DNA of 15,137 nucleotides from Deltaproteobacteria bacterium. GTDB lineage: Bacteria; Desulfobacterota; DSM-4660; Desulfatiglandales; B25-G16. The first letter of the stretch is position 1. Every line of letters begins with the position of its first letter. The stretch covers positions 1 to 15,137 of the forward strand of contig QMLT01000014.1 in assembly GCA_003646875.1 (NCBI GenBank), read 5' to 3'. Both the position numbers and the translations under genes were made by a program. Positions 7,232 through 13,918 of this stretch are shown here, one piece after another. Below the pieces are notes generated by a model. The model searched no databases. It was not told where the DNA came from and saw only the letters and a list, made by a program, of their open reading frames with translations.

Positions 7232-7467
7232 TGGAAAACCCTATTCCCTGGTGGTTTAGCCAGATTATCTTGGTAGTTCTTTCTATTTTTTTTATAATTT
7301 TGGGCATAGACCTGCTTTATACTGCATATCAGCTTGGTGAACCATTCTCATTTATTATGACATTTTTTGCCTCGAATTTTATTATACTTATCAGCGCTAC
7401 CCTTCTTTTTAGTTTTGTTTATAAGATTGTGAGATATATAAGGAAAACAAAGCAAAAGGAATGGTAA
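7231..7467 (+). CDS. Small membrane protein with two predicted helices, unknown function
   Basis: I do not recognise this 78-residue protein. It has two hydrophobic stretches long enough to cross the membrane: about residues 9-32 (starting FSQIILVV) and about 39-66 (starting SFIMTFFA), joined by a short loop containing YQLGEP. The C-terminal tail (KIVRYIRKTKQKEW) is strongly basic and so probably cytoplasmic, which would put the N-terminus inside as well. The ATG shares its A with the stop codon of the chaperone gene (TAATG), so its translation is probably coupled to it. It is followed after 34 bp by the XRE-cupin regulator. Placement inside a B12-mutase operon hints at a role linked to that pathway, but nothing in the sequence states one. 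Confidence 0.7.
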   Translation: MENPIPWWFSQIILVVLSIFFIILGIDLLYTAYQLGEPFSFIMTFFASNFIILISATLLFSFVYKIVRYIRKTKQKEW

Positions 7468-7501
7468 AAGCGTTATATTTAAAAGATTATAAGAGGATAT
7501 C

Positions 7502-8050
7502 ATGGCACATGCAAAAAAAGAAAAACCTATGGGCAAACGATTAAAAGATATAAGGACTGATAAAAAACTGAGTCTTGATTATCTAGCTAATGAGACAGGT
7601 TTCTCTATAGATTACATATCCCGTATAGAGAAAGGGACCATCATGCCTCCGGTTGCTACTATTTTACGACTTTCAAGGGCCTTAGAGATAGATAGCGGTG
7701 TTCTCTTGAAAAAAGAGAGAGATAAAGCCGACAAAAAGAAAGCAGATGGCTTTAGAGAAAGGACAGAAGATTACACCTATCAGACATTAACACCAGATGC
7801 TATTCATAAACATCTAAAGGCCTTCAAAGTCTTTATAGATCCGGTTTCCGATCATAAGGGGGTAGGCTATCAGCATGAAGGGGAAGAGTTTATCTATGTG
7901 CTTAAAGGTAAAATAGAGGTTACTGTTGGGGATAACAAAAACGTGTTAAATCCAGAGGATTCATTGCATTTTAACTCATCCATCGTTCATAAGCTCAGAA
8001 ATTTAAGTTCTGAAAAAGCAGAAATGGTGGTTGTACTCTATACACCTTAG
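7502..8050 (+). CDS. XRE-family helix-turn-helix regulator with C-terminal cupin
   Basis: The 182-residue protein begins with a basic tail and a helix-turn-helix of the XRE/HTH_3 type (about 11-66, core LSLDYLANETGFSIDYISRI). A charged linker (about 70-90) leads into a cupin_2 barrel (about 105-181). Cupin motif 1 is visible as HEGEEFIYVLKG (125-136), and motif 2 contributes PEDSLHFNSSIVHKL (151-165). Proteins with this architecture bind DNA through the N-domain and sense a small ligand with the cupin; many regulate genes next to them. It sits after the mutase/chaperone genes and before the second acyl-CoA dehydrogenase, with a 15-bp inverted repeat in the following gap that could be its operator. 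The ligand may be an acyl-CoA or fatty acid, but this is inference. AGAGGAT at 7491-7497 supports the ATG. Confidence 0.88.
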   Translation: MAHAKKEKPMGKRLKDIRTDKKLSLDYLANETGFSIDYISRIEKGTIMPPVATILRLSRALEIDSGVLLKKERDKADKKKADGFRERTEDYTYQTLTPDAIHKHLKAFKVFIDPVSDHKGVGYQHEGEEFIYVLKGKIEVTVGDNKNVLNPEDSLHFNSSIVHKLRNLSSEKAEMVVVLYTP

Positions 8051-8054
8051 ATCA

Positions 8055-8125
8055 ATTTAAAATTAGCAACGTAAAATCGGCTTTTAATTTTAAATCGAGA
8101 ATTGCTAATTTTAAATCGAGAATTG
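8055..8125. repeat. 15-bp inverted repeat overlapping a 20-bp tandem repeat, possible operator
   Basis: Between the regulator stop (8050) and the dehydrogenase start (8129), atttaaaattagcaa (8055-8069) is perfectly mirrored by ttgctaattttaaat (8102-8116), with 32 bp between. In addition, taattttaaatcgagaattg occurs twice in direct order (8085-8104 and 8106-8125) with a 21-bp period, two helical turns. The last copy ends 3 bp before the ATG. This could bind the XRE-cupin protein or form a stem in the RNA; it also shares words with the AT-rich repeats at 1797-1855, so it may be only a dispersed element. Confidence 0.55.
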
Positions 8126-8128
8126 AAA

Positions 8129-9268
8129 ATGAGCTATCAACTAAATGAAGAACAAAAAATGATCCAGGCTATGGTCAAGGATTTAGCTCGGGATGCTATC
8201 CTCCCTACGGCTGCCGAGAGGGATAAAACAAAAGAATTTCCCTCAGCTATTATCAAACAAATGGGCGAACTTGGACTGATGGGAATGACTGTTCCACCTG
8301 AATACAATGGAGCAGGTGTCGATACAATAAGCTATAGTTTAGCCCTTCAGGAAATTGGATATGCATGTGCCTCTACAGCCGTCATCATGTCTGTTCATAA
8401 CAGTGTGTCCTGCGGTCCTATATACAGGTTTGGCTCTGATTTTCTGAAAGAAAATTATCTCAAGCCCCTGGCAGCTGGTGAAAAGCTTGGGTGCTTTGCA
8501 ATGACAGAACCGGCTGCAGGATCTGATCCGGCCGGTGCAAAATCAACGGCTAAAAAGGACGGAAATAGCTACATTTTAAATGGTACCAAGGCATGGATTA
8601 CCAGTGGGAAAAATGCAGATGTTGTGGTAGCCACTGCCTATACAGACAAAGGTAAAAAACATAGGGGTATAAGTTCTTTTGTGCTGGAAAAGGGGATGCC
8701 TGGATTTATTGTGGGCCCGGAGGAGGATAAAATGGGTCAGAGGGCGTCAGATTCTACAAGCTTGATATTTGAAGATTGTAGGGTCCCTGCAGAGAATTTG
8801 CTGGGTGAAGAGGGACAGGGGTTTATTATCGCAATGACCGCTCTGGATGAAGGAAGAATTGGCATTGCATCTTTATCCGTAGGACTCTCTCAAGCATGTT
8901 TGGATGCAGCCGTAACATATGCACAAGAGAGAGTGCAATTTGGCAGCCCTATATCAAAATTTCAAGGTATTCGCTGGATGATAGCCGATATGGCAGTCCA
9001 GACCGAAGCAGCAAGGCTCCTCACATTCAATGCTGCATCTATGAAAGACAGAGGAGAAAGATTTACACGAGAGGCATCTATGGCAAAATTATTTGCATCT
9101 GAGACTGCCAACAGTTCTGCATATAAAGCAATTCAGATTCACGGGGGCTATGGGTATAGCAAGGAATATCCCGTAGAGAGATACTACCGTGATGCCAGGG
9201 TATTAACTATCTACGAAGGAACTTCAGAGGTGCAAAGAATTGTCATAGCCAACAATACAATTGAATAG
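8129..9268 (+). CDS. Short-chain acyl-CoA dehydrogenase (second copy)
   Basis: This 379-residue FAD enzyme resembles bacterial butyryl-CoA dehydrogenases more than the first copy does. CFAMTEPAAGSDPAGAKSTA (122-141) is the canonical flavin/substrate loop, WITSG (156-160) follows, and ERVQFGSPISKFQGI (267-281) binds FAD. QIHGGYGYSKEYPVERYYRD (336-355) and TIYEGTSEVQR (360-370) close the active site, with catalytic Glu363. I chose the ATG at 8129 rather than the TTG at 8102, because the earlier start would translate the intergenic repeat. No good Shine-Dalgarno is seen; the sequence before the ATG is the end of the tandem repeat. Having two dehydrogenases in one cluster fits a branched substrate plus its linear isomer, for example isobutyryl-CoA and butyryl-CoA. 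Substrate assignment is inference. Confidence 0.92.
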   Translation: MSYQLNEEQKMIQAMVKDLARDAILPTAAERDKTKEFPSAIIKQMGELGLMGMTVPPEYNGAGVDTISYSLALQEIGYACASTAVIMSVHNSVSCGPIYRFGSDFLKENYLKPLAAGEKLGCFAMTEPAAGSDPAGAKSTAKKDGNSYILNGTKAWITSGKNADVVVATAYTDKGKKHRGISSFVLEKGMPGFIVGPEEDKMGQRASDSTSLIFEDCRVPAENLLGEEGQGFIIAMTALDEGRIGIASLSVGLSQACLDAAVTYAQERVQFGSPISKFQGIRWMIADMAVQTEAARLLTFNAASMKDRGERFTREASMAKLFASETANSSAYKAIQIHGGYGYSKEYPVERYYRDARVLTIYEGTSEVQRIVIANNTIE

Positions 9269-9273
9269 TAGAC

Positions 9274-9399
9274 TTACGCAACCTTGTTTTTTTTCGCTTC
9301 AAAACACGGTTCTTCCCTCAATTTTTCTGCTTCTCCTTCAAGGATGTGCCGCATGGCCTTAAATGCAGCATTTTTAAGCTGCTGCCCCAACTTATTGAG
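9274..9399 (-). pseudogene. Possible short coding remnant, unrecognised
   Basis: On the minus strand 41 codons are open between a stop at 9400-9402 and TAA at 9274-9276. The peptide is helical and charged, with LGQQLKNAAFKAMRHILEGE near its start and KLREEPCFEAKKNKVA at its end, a composition that looks like real protein rather than random translation. It has no good start or ribosome binding site, so it is most likely the tail of a lost gene. Family unknown. Confidence 0.3.
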
Positions 9400-9494
9400 T
9401 TACAGTTTTAAGAGCAATCTCATTGTATAAATTAAAAAATCATGGTAAATAAATTTTCTTAAATATGAGCGGCTAATAAAAACATCACCATGTA

Positions 9495-10466
9495 ATGGCT
9501 AATCAGAATAAAAGACAAAACTTTTTGCTGCTATCCGCCAGATGGTGGATTGCACTAGGTGTTATTATAATTATACCCTGCCTTCCTTTTACCCGCCTCA
9601 TCGCACAAGAAAGGATCAGGAAACCTGCAGTTGCTGGTTCTTTCTACCCAATGGACAAAAAACAACTAACAAAAACAGTTGATGATTTTATTTCAAATGT
9701 CAAACACAAGCAAATAGCGGGCAAAATCTTAGGCCTTATGTCCCCCCATGCCGGATATGTCTTCTCAGGTCAGGTAGCTGCATATTCTTACAGTCAAATC
9801 AAGGATAGACAATATGATACAGTAATAATTCTTGGTCCAAGTCATCGTATGCATCTCATAGGCGCATCGGTAGGTAACTGGGATGCCTATCTGACACCTC
9901 TGGGAAAGGTAAAAGTAAACAGGGAAATGGTTAACGCCCTTCTCAGCATAGGGAAACCCTTTCATTTTGTTGAACAGGCCCATATAATGGAACATTCTGT
10001 AGAGACACAGATCCCCTTTCTGCAAAGGGTTTTAAAAAAATTCGATATTGTCCCCATTGTAATGGGACCCCTATCCCTCATTAATTGCAACAAAGTCAGC
10101 GAGGCCCTTGTAAAAATTGCGAAAAAAAGAAATGTCCTTTTTGTGGCCTCATCCGACATGTCCCATTTTCCAGACTACAGCAATGCAAACAACGTTGATC
10201 GAAAGACCCTTGCTCTCATAGAGAAAGACAACCCTGATTCGGTGTTTACTTCAGAGAAAGAAACTCTTAAAAAAGGAATATCAAACCTTTCTACCACCCT
10301 TTGTGGATTAAGTTCATTGGTAACAGTAATGATGACTGTCAAACGACTCGGGGCAAATGCGGTAGATATACTTCCCTATGCAAATAGCGGTGATGTAGCC
10401 ATACACGGCCACAGAGAAACCCGAAGAGTAGTTGGATATGGAGCAGTCGCTTTTTACAAACAATAA
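9495..10466 (+). CDS. amrB: Memo-family protein (AmmeMemoRadiSam system B) with N-terminal membrane/signal segment
   Basis: Memo proteins adopt a fold related to extradiol dioxygenases and bind metal; their bacterial function is not settled. Of 323 residues, about 41-323 form the Memo domain: RKPAVAGSFYP (42-52), MSPHAGYVFSG (82-92, His85), ILGPSHR (112-118, His117), MEHSVETQIPFLQ (165-177), ASSDMSHF (218-225) and CGLSSLV (270-276, Cys270), ending GYGAVAFY. The His/His/Cys set matches the metal-site positions described for human MEMO1. The N-terminus is unusual: a basic start, then a hydrophobic run of about 18 residues (18-35, IALGVIIIIPCLPF) and an Ala before Gln at 37-38. This suggests export or membrane anchoring. 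No AMMECR1 or radical-SAM partner is in the window. The ATG lacks a clear Shine-Dalgarno sequence and follows an ATG-TAA, so the exact start is less sure than the family. Confidence 0.88.
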   Translation: MANQNKRQNFLLLSARWWIALGVIIIIPCLPFTRLIAQERIRKPAVAGSFYPMDKKQLTKTVDDFISNVKHKQIAGKILGLMSPHAGYVFSGQVAAYSYSQIKDRQYDTVIILGPSHRMHLIGASVGNWDAYLTPLGKVKVNREMVNALLSIGKPFHFVEQAHIMEHSVETQIPFLQRVLKKFDIVPIVMGPLSLINCNKVSEALVKIAKKRNVLFVASSDMSHFPDYSNANNVDRKTLALIEKDNPDSVFTSEKETLKKGISNLSTTLCGLSSLVTVMMTVKRLGANAVDILPYANSGDVAIHGHRETRRVVGYGAVAFYKQ

Positions 10467-10686
10467 CTAAATCAGGTAGCCACCAAGGCACAAACACACA
10501 AAGAATTGAGAATTGAGACTTGGAATTGGCGCGTTGGTGTCCCTGGCCCAGACTTTGCGTGCAATGCTTCGCTATATTATATGATGTAATTAGATATTAT
10601 ATAAGTTGCAATATATGTAAAGGCACTCGCGCCAGGGCAGGCTTTGTTGCTAACCTTATATAAAAATGAAAGAAAGGAAAATAAGC
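10467..10686. other. Intergenic region with repeat-like and very AT-rich segments
   Basis: About 220 bp without a gene. The left part (10478-10530) has caccaaggcacaaacacaca followed by repeated aattgaga words, a composition resembling dispersed intergenic repeats. The centre (10570-10620) is almost pure A/T, with atattatat repeated at 10575-10583 and 10595-10603. The words ccctggc (left) and gccaggg (right) are complementary and flank this AT-rich core. A promoter for the aminotransferase is likely here, but no single box stands out. Confidence 0.4.
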
Positions 10687-12000
10687 ATGAACCCCCTTGC
10701 TCAAGAATTAAATGAGAGTATCAAAAAAGCCAATCCCTATATATATGATATGCTATCGAATAAAGGCAAAAATCTTTACTTTCCCAAAGGAATTCTCTCT
10801 CAAGGCGCTGAGGCCAAGGAAAAGGCATTTAAATATAATGCTACCGTAGGTATTGCCACAGAAAATGGAGCGCCCATGCATCTTCCTTCTATTATGTCCT
10901 ACATTAACTTACCGCCTCATCAATCACTTAATTATGCGCCATCCTTTGGCATACCTGAGCTCAGAGAGACCTGGCAGCAACTATTATTCCACAAAAACCC
11001 ATCCCTCGCTGGTAAGACAATAAGCCTACCAATCGTAACAAATGCTATAACCCATGGCCTCTCTGTTACCGCTGAGATGTGGATCGATGAAAGTGATGTT
11101 GTGCTACTCCCTGATAAGATCTGGGGAAACTATACCCTTATACTAAGAGTTTTGCATGGTGCGCAAATCAAACAATACGGGCTTTTTTCATCACAAGGGG
11201 GATTCAATCTGAGCGGATTTGAAAACAGCCTTCGTGAAGAGGCTAAAGTAAGGGAAAAAATTGTCGTACTTCTAAATTTCCCAAACAATCCTACAGGATA
11301 TACGCCAACAAAGGAAGAAGGAAAAAGGATTGCGGAGATTTTAGTTAATCTGGCAGAAAAAGGCACCAACCTTGTAGTGCTCTTAGATGATGCCTACTTT
11401 GGCCTTTTTTATGATGATAATTCGATGAAAGAATCCCTTTTTGCATTACTTACAGGAATCCACCCAAGAATAATGGCCATAAAACTGGATGGTGGAACTA
11501 AGGAGAACTATGTTTGGGGACTGAGGGTGGGATTTATTACCTATGGCGCGTTATTAAAAGGCAACCCTAACAACTGCTATGATGCCCTGGATAGAAAGAC
11601 CGCCGGTGCAGTGAGGGGCAGCATATCAAACAGCCCTCATCTGAGCCAATCTATCCTTCTAGGCTCACTTAACTCAGAAAACTATGAAAAAGAAAAGGAA
11701 GAGAAATTCGCAATACTGCGCAAAAGGGCAACCCGGGTTAAAGAAATACTTGCAAATAAAAAATATAATGATGCCTGGGACGTATATCCTTTTAATTCAG
11801 GGTATTTTATGTGCCTCAGGCTTCGAACAGTGGACGCTGAAGAATTACGACTTCATCTTTTAAACAAATATGGTGTTGGGGTAATCTCGCTGGGTAAAGT
11901 AGATATCAGGATAGCGTTCTCCTGTGTTGAAGAAGAAGATATCCAAAATATTTTTGATATAATATTCCAAGCAATTAAGGATATTGAAGAAATTTCTTAA
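10687..12000 (+). CDS. PLP-dependent aminotransferase, class I/II fold
   Basis: The 437-residue product belongs to fold-type I aminotransferases, which move an amino group between an amino acid and a 2-oxo acid. In its own numbering, NYAPSFGIPELRETW (82-96) is the N-terminal substrate-side motif, and LNFPNNPTGYTPT (196-208) carries the conserved Asn/Pro that contacts PLP. LLDDAYFGLFYD (232-243) holds the Asp and Tyr contacting the ring. GGTKENYVWGLRVGF (269-283) contains the Schiff-base Lys272 and phosphate-binding Arg280. Arg408 in DIRIAFS fits the C-terminal carboxylate-binding arginine. The start is the second ATG (10687), because AAAGG lies 9 nt before it; the ATG at 10666 would add seven residues and has no ribosome site. 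Substrate cannot be read; an aspartate/aromatic-type enzyme is possible. It stands alone between two repeat-rich gaps. Confidence 0.88.
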   Translation: MNPLAQELNESIKKANPYIYDMLSNKGKNLYFPKGILSQGAEAKEKAFKYNATVGIATENGAPMHLPSIMSYINLPPHQSLNYAPSFGIPELRETWQQLLFHKNPSLAGKTISLPIVTNAITHGLSVTAEMWIDESDVVLLPDKIWGNYTLILRVLHGAQIKQYGLFSSQGGFNLSGFENSLREEAKVREKIVVLLNFPNNPTGYTPTKEEGKRIAEILVNLAEKGTNLVVLLDDAYFGLFYDDNSMKESLFALLTGIHPRIMAIKLDGGTKENYVWGLRVGFITYGALLKGNPNNCYDALDRKTAGAVRGSISNSPHLSQSILLGSLNSENYEKEKEEKFAILRKRATRVKEILANKKYNDAWDVYPFNSGYFMCLRLRTVDAEELRLHLLNKYGVGVISLGKVDIRIAFSCVEEEDIQNIFDIIFQAIKDIEEIS

Positions 12001-12064
12001 CGTAAATTATTCGATTCTGGTATATGTGTTATCTGTTCTGGCTCTGCCCGGAATGACGCTATGC

Positions 12065-12371
12065 CTATAAAAGTCGAGCCCTAAATTTTTTGCTTTTGAG
12101 TTTTTCCATACAGATCGAAATAGGGCACAGCACAGTTGCTGGATTTGATCGACAGGAAAGGCCAGCATCATAAGCATTGCAAAGACTGCGGCTAAATATC
12201 TTTCTCCAAGCCCGTAGTTATGTCCAAAATTGTAGCCTTGATTTTTAGGCGGAAAGTCTCATTCTCTATTTTCCATCGCTCCCGACCACCGCGCATAAGT
12301 ATGTAGGCATTTTCTTTGGTTAGGGTAAAATCAGTTACCCATGTGGATAAGCTATTTCCGGTCACATTTAA
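12065..12371 (-). pseudogene. Broken transposase remnant, C-terminal part, two frameshifts
   Basis: Read on the minus strand, the region encodes the familiar C-terminal part of a DDE transposase of the IS4-like/ISNCY type. One frame gives a block ending MRGGRERWKIENETF. A second frame gives KNQGYNFGHNYGLGERYL, AAVFAMLMMLAF and DQIQQLCCALFRSVW. A third frame then gives a basic tail (KLKSKKFRARLL) and a stop at 12065-12067. Both frame changes fall at runs of five A where six would restore the frame, one after WKIENETF and one after FRSVW. The N-terminal two thirds, with the first catalytic residues, is missing, as a stop precedes the open segment at 12372-12374. It is therefore a dead insertion-sequence fragment, unrelated to the transposase at the left edge. 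Confidence 0.8.
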
Positions 12372-12377
12372 TTATTA

Positions 12378-12667
12378 AATTACAGAATTCAGATGAAGCC
12401 AATAGCATGAATGTACGGTACAGACTAAGTGAAAATCAATAAGAGGGATGTTCCTACATGTATTCTTCTTAATCAACCTTACTTTAGGAGGATATAGGCG
12501 AATTTGTCAATTATTTCCTTCACATCATGCCCGGATAAATGCTTGTAATTATCTGTTAGAAGAGATATCCAAAAATAATAGGTGTGTGCGAAGCATGTAT
12601 AGAAAAATGTTTTTAAACGGTATACAAATCGTTCTGCTGAAAATGGGCTTTAAAAAGGAGGGATACT
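12378..12667. other. Intergenic stretch upstream of the crotonase gene; no convincing gene
   Basis: Nearly 300 bp between the transposase remnant and the next gene. A 76-codon plus-strand frame (12448-12678) runs through it but has no ribosome site, no recognisable domain, and overlaps the start of the well-supported downstream gene. The stretch probably carries the promoter for that gene, but no clear -35/-10 pair is seen. Confidence 0.4.
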
Positions 12668-13471
12668 ATGGATTATAGATTTCTTGAACTGAAGGTCGAA
12701 GATAATATAGGCACATTGGCTCTTGCCAGGAAAGAAAGCCTTAACGCACTTAGCCTGGAGTTTGCAGCTGAAATCACAGGAGCCGTGAAGGAATTACGTG
12801 AAATAGATGAAGTGAGGGCAATCATCCTTAAAAGCAATGCCCAGATTTTCTGTGCCGGTCTTGACCTAAAAGATTTTGTCTCCGCGGGACTTGATGGTAC
12901 GCCAAAAGGCAGTCTTGATTTTCCTGAAAAATTGCACGAATTATTTGATTGCTGCAATGTGCTTGAGGAATGTCCAAAGCCTATTATCGCGGCGGTCCAT
13001 GGTAAGTGTGTGGGTGGTGGCCTTGATATAATCGCCGCCTGCGATATCCGGCTATGCACAGAAGATGCCACATTCTCACTGAGAGAAGCTGGCATAGGGC
13101 TTGTGGCGGACATGGGCATACTCCAGCGCCTTCCTCTGATAATCGGACAGGGTTTTACGAGAGAAATGGCATATACCGCACGCTTTTTCTCTGCCAAGGA
13201 GGTTGCACGCATGGGAATGGTAAATGGTATTTGTGTAAACAGAGAGGCGCTTATGGATGAGGCAAAAAAGCTTGCCGCGCTTATCTCAGAAAATGCTCCC
13301 CTTGCTGTTCAGCAAACCAAAAAGGTGCTTAACTACAGTAGAAGTGCAACTGTTGAGGATGGGATGTCCATGGCAATGCAAAAAAATATGGTGCTTTTAT
13401 TTTCACAGGATGTGCGGGAAGCTATGGCAGCTTTTATGGAAAAGAGAAAACCGCATTTTAAGGGGCGGTAA
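12668..13471 (+). CDS. Crotonase-family protein, probable delta(3,5)-delta(2,4)-dienoyl-CoA isomerase (ECH1-like)
   Basis: The 267-residue product has the crotonase fold: FCAGLDLKDF (61-70), AVHGKCVGGGLDIIAACDIR (109-128), and FSLREAGIGLVADMGILQRLP (136-156). Classical hydratases place Glu at both catalytic sites. Here the residues are Asp120, Glu140 and Asp148, with spacings of 20 and 8. These are exactly the spacings of Asp176, Glu196 and Asp204 in rat dienoyl-CoA isomerase, which shifts the double bonds of 3,5-dienoyl-CoA to 2,4-dienoyl-CoA during breakdown of unsaturated acids. The LQRLP motif and the ARFFSAKEA-like segment (171-180) also match that subfamily. AGGAGGG at 12656-12662 supports the start. 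The gene stands apart from the main cluster, behind a decayed insertion sequence. A plain enoyl-CoA hydratase annotation would be the expected database call. Confidence 0.88.
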   Translation: MDYRFLELKVEDNIGTLALARKESLNALSLEFAAEITGAVKELREIDEVRAIILKSNAQIFCAGLDLKDFVSAGLDGTPKGSLDFPEKLHELFDCCNVLEECPKPIIAAVHGKCVGGGLDIIAACDIRLCTEDATFSLREAGIGLVADMGILQRLPLIIGQGFTREMAYTARFFSAKEVARMGMVNGICVNREALMDEAKKLAALISENAPLAVQQTKKVLNYSRSATVEDGMSMAMQKNMVLLFSQDVREAMAAFMEKRKPHFKGR

Positions 13472-13511
13472 AACGCAGTCTATTGCATTAAAGAATAAGT
13501 GTAACTATTCC

Positions 13512-13540
13512 AAAAACCTCAAAGAACTTAGGCTTTTTTT
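13512..13540 (+). terminator. Candidate rho-independent terminator after the crotonase gene
   Basis: aaaaacct (13512-13519) can pair with agg-ttttt (13530-13538) with one bulged C and a 10-nt loop, followed by a run of seven T. It lies 41 bp after the crotonase stop. The stem is AT-rich with only two G-C pairs, so termination would be modest. Confidence 0.4.
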
Positions 13541-13599
13541 ATTTGGTTCCTGAGCGTATCAACGACTTCAGAGGCAGTGACCCAAAGGCAGATTCCCTG

Positions 13600-13779
13600 C
13601 TATTTCTTTTGCTTTTCTTCAAAGAGTTTCAAGTATACCCCGTGGCCCTCTTTTTCTAAATCTTCTTTAGGAGTCAAATTACGACCGCCAGAGGAGGTGG
13701 CTTGTTTACATTGAGCCTGGAAGGTACCCTGGTTTTCGTGCTCTAAAGCTGGATCAACGATTCTGTCTCTTTGACATAT
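13600..13779 (-). pseudogene. Possible small gene or gene remnant, unrecognised
   Basis: The minus strand is open for 59 codons between a stop at 13780-13782 and TAG at 13600-13602. The product has a protein-like composition: DPALEHENQGTFQAQCKQA, then GGRNLTPKEDLEKEG, then VYLKLFEEKQKK. There is no in-frame ATG, GTG or TTG at the beginning. In the adjacent frame an ATG with MSKRQNR just upstream runs into a stop and would join DPALEHE after one base change, so a frameshifted small gene of about 58 residues is possible. No family is recognised. Confidence 0.35.
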
Positions 13780-13780
13780 T

Positions 13781-13918
13781 TATTCATATTTTAATGTCGG
13801 TGAAATTGCCCAAGCCGATCATAATCAGATTATTCTCAACTCCATTCAATTCGTACCATTTGAGCGCTTCAGATCCTTTAATGTCCGCACCTTGGCTGAG
13901 GCTAAAACCCAGAACAGC
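13781..13918 (-). pseudogene. Decayed coding fragment directly downstream of the YitT gene, unrecognised
   Basis: Immediately after the TAA of the YitT-family gene, the same minus-strand frame stays open for about 45 more codons, to a TGA near 13783. The translation looks like genuine protein: VLGFSLSQGADIKGSEALK followed by WYELNGVENNLIMIGLGNFT. It has no start codon or ribosome site, so it is either the tail of a lost gene or a former extension of a neighbouring product. It is not part of known YitT domains, whose usual C-terminus ends at the stop. Family unknown. Confidence 0.35.

Noticed and set aside
8102..8128. Upstream extension of the second acyl-CoA dehydrogenase by nine residues
   Set aside because: It would start at a TTG inside the tandem repeat; the family usually begins at the following ATG.
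9365..9382. Small hairpin gcagc/gctgc as a terminator of the metabolic cluster
   Set aside because: It lies 97 bp after the dehydrogenase stop, has only five pairs and no following T run; the T8 run at 9287-9294 lacks a stem.
12448..12678. 76-codon plus-strand open frame
   Set aside because: No ribosome binding site or recognisable domain, and it overlaps the start of the well-supported crotonase gene.
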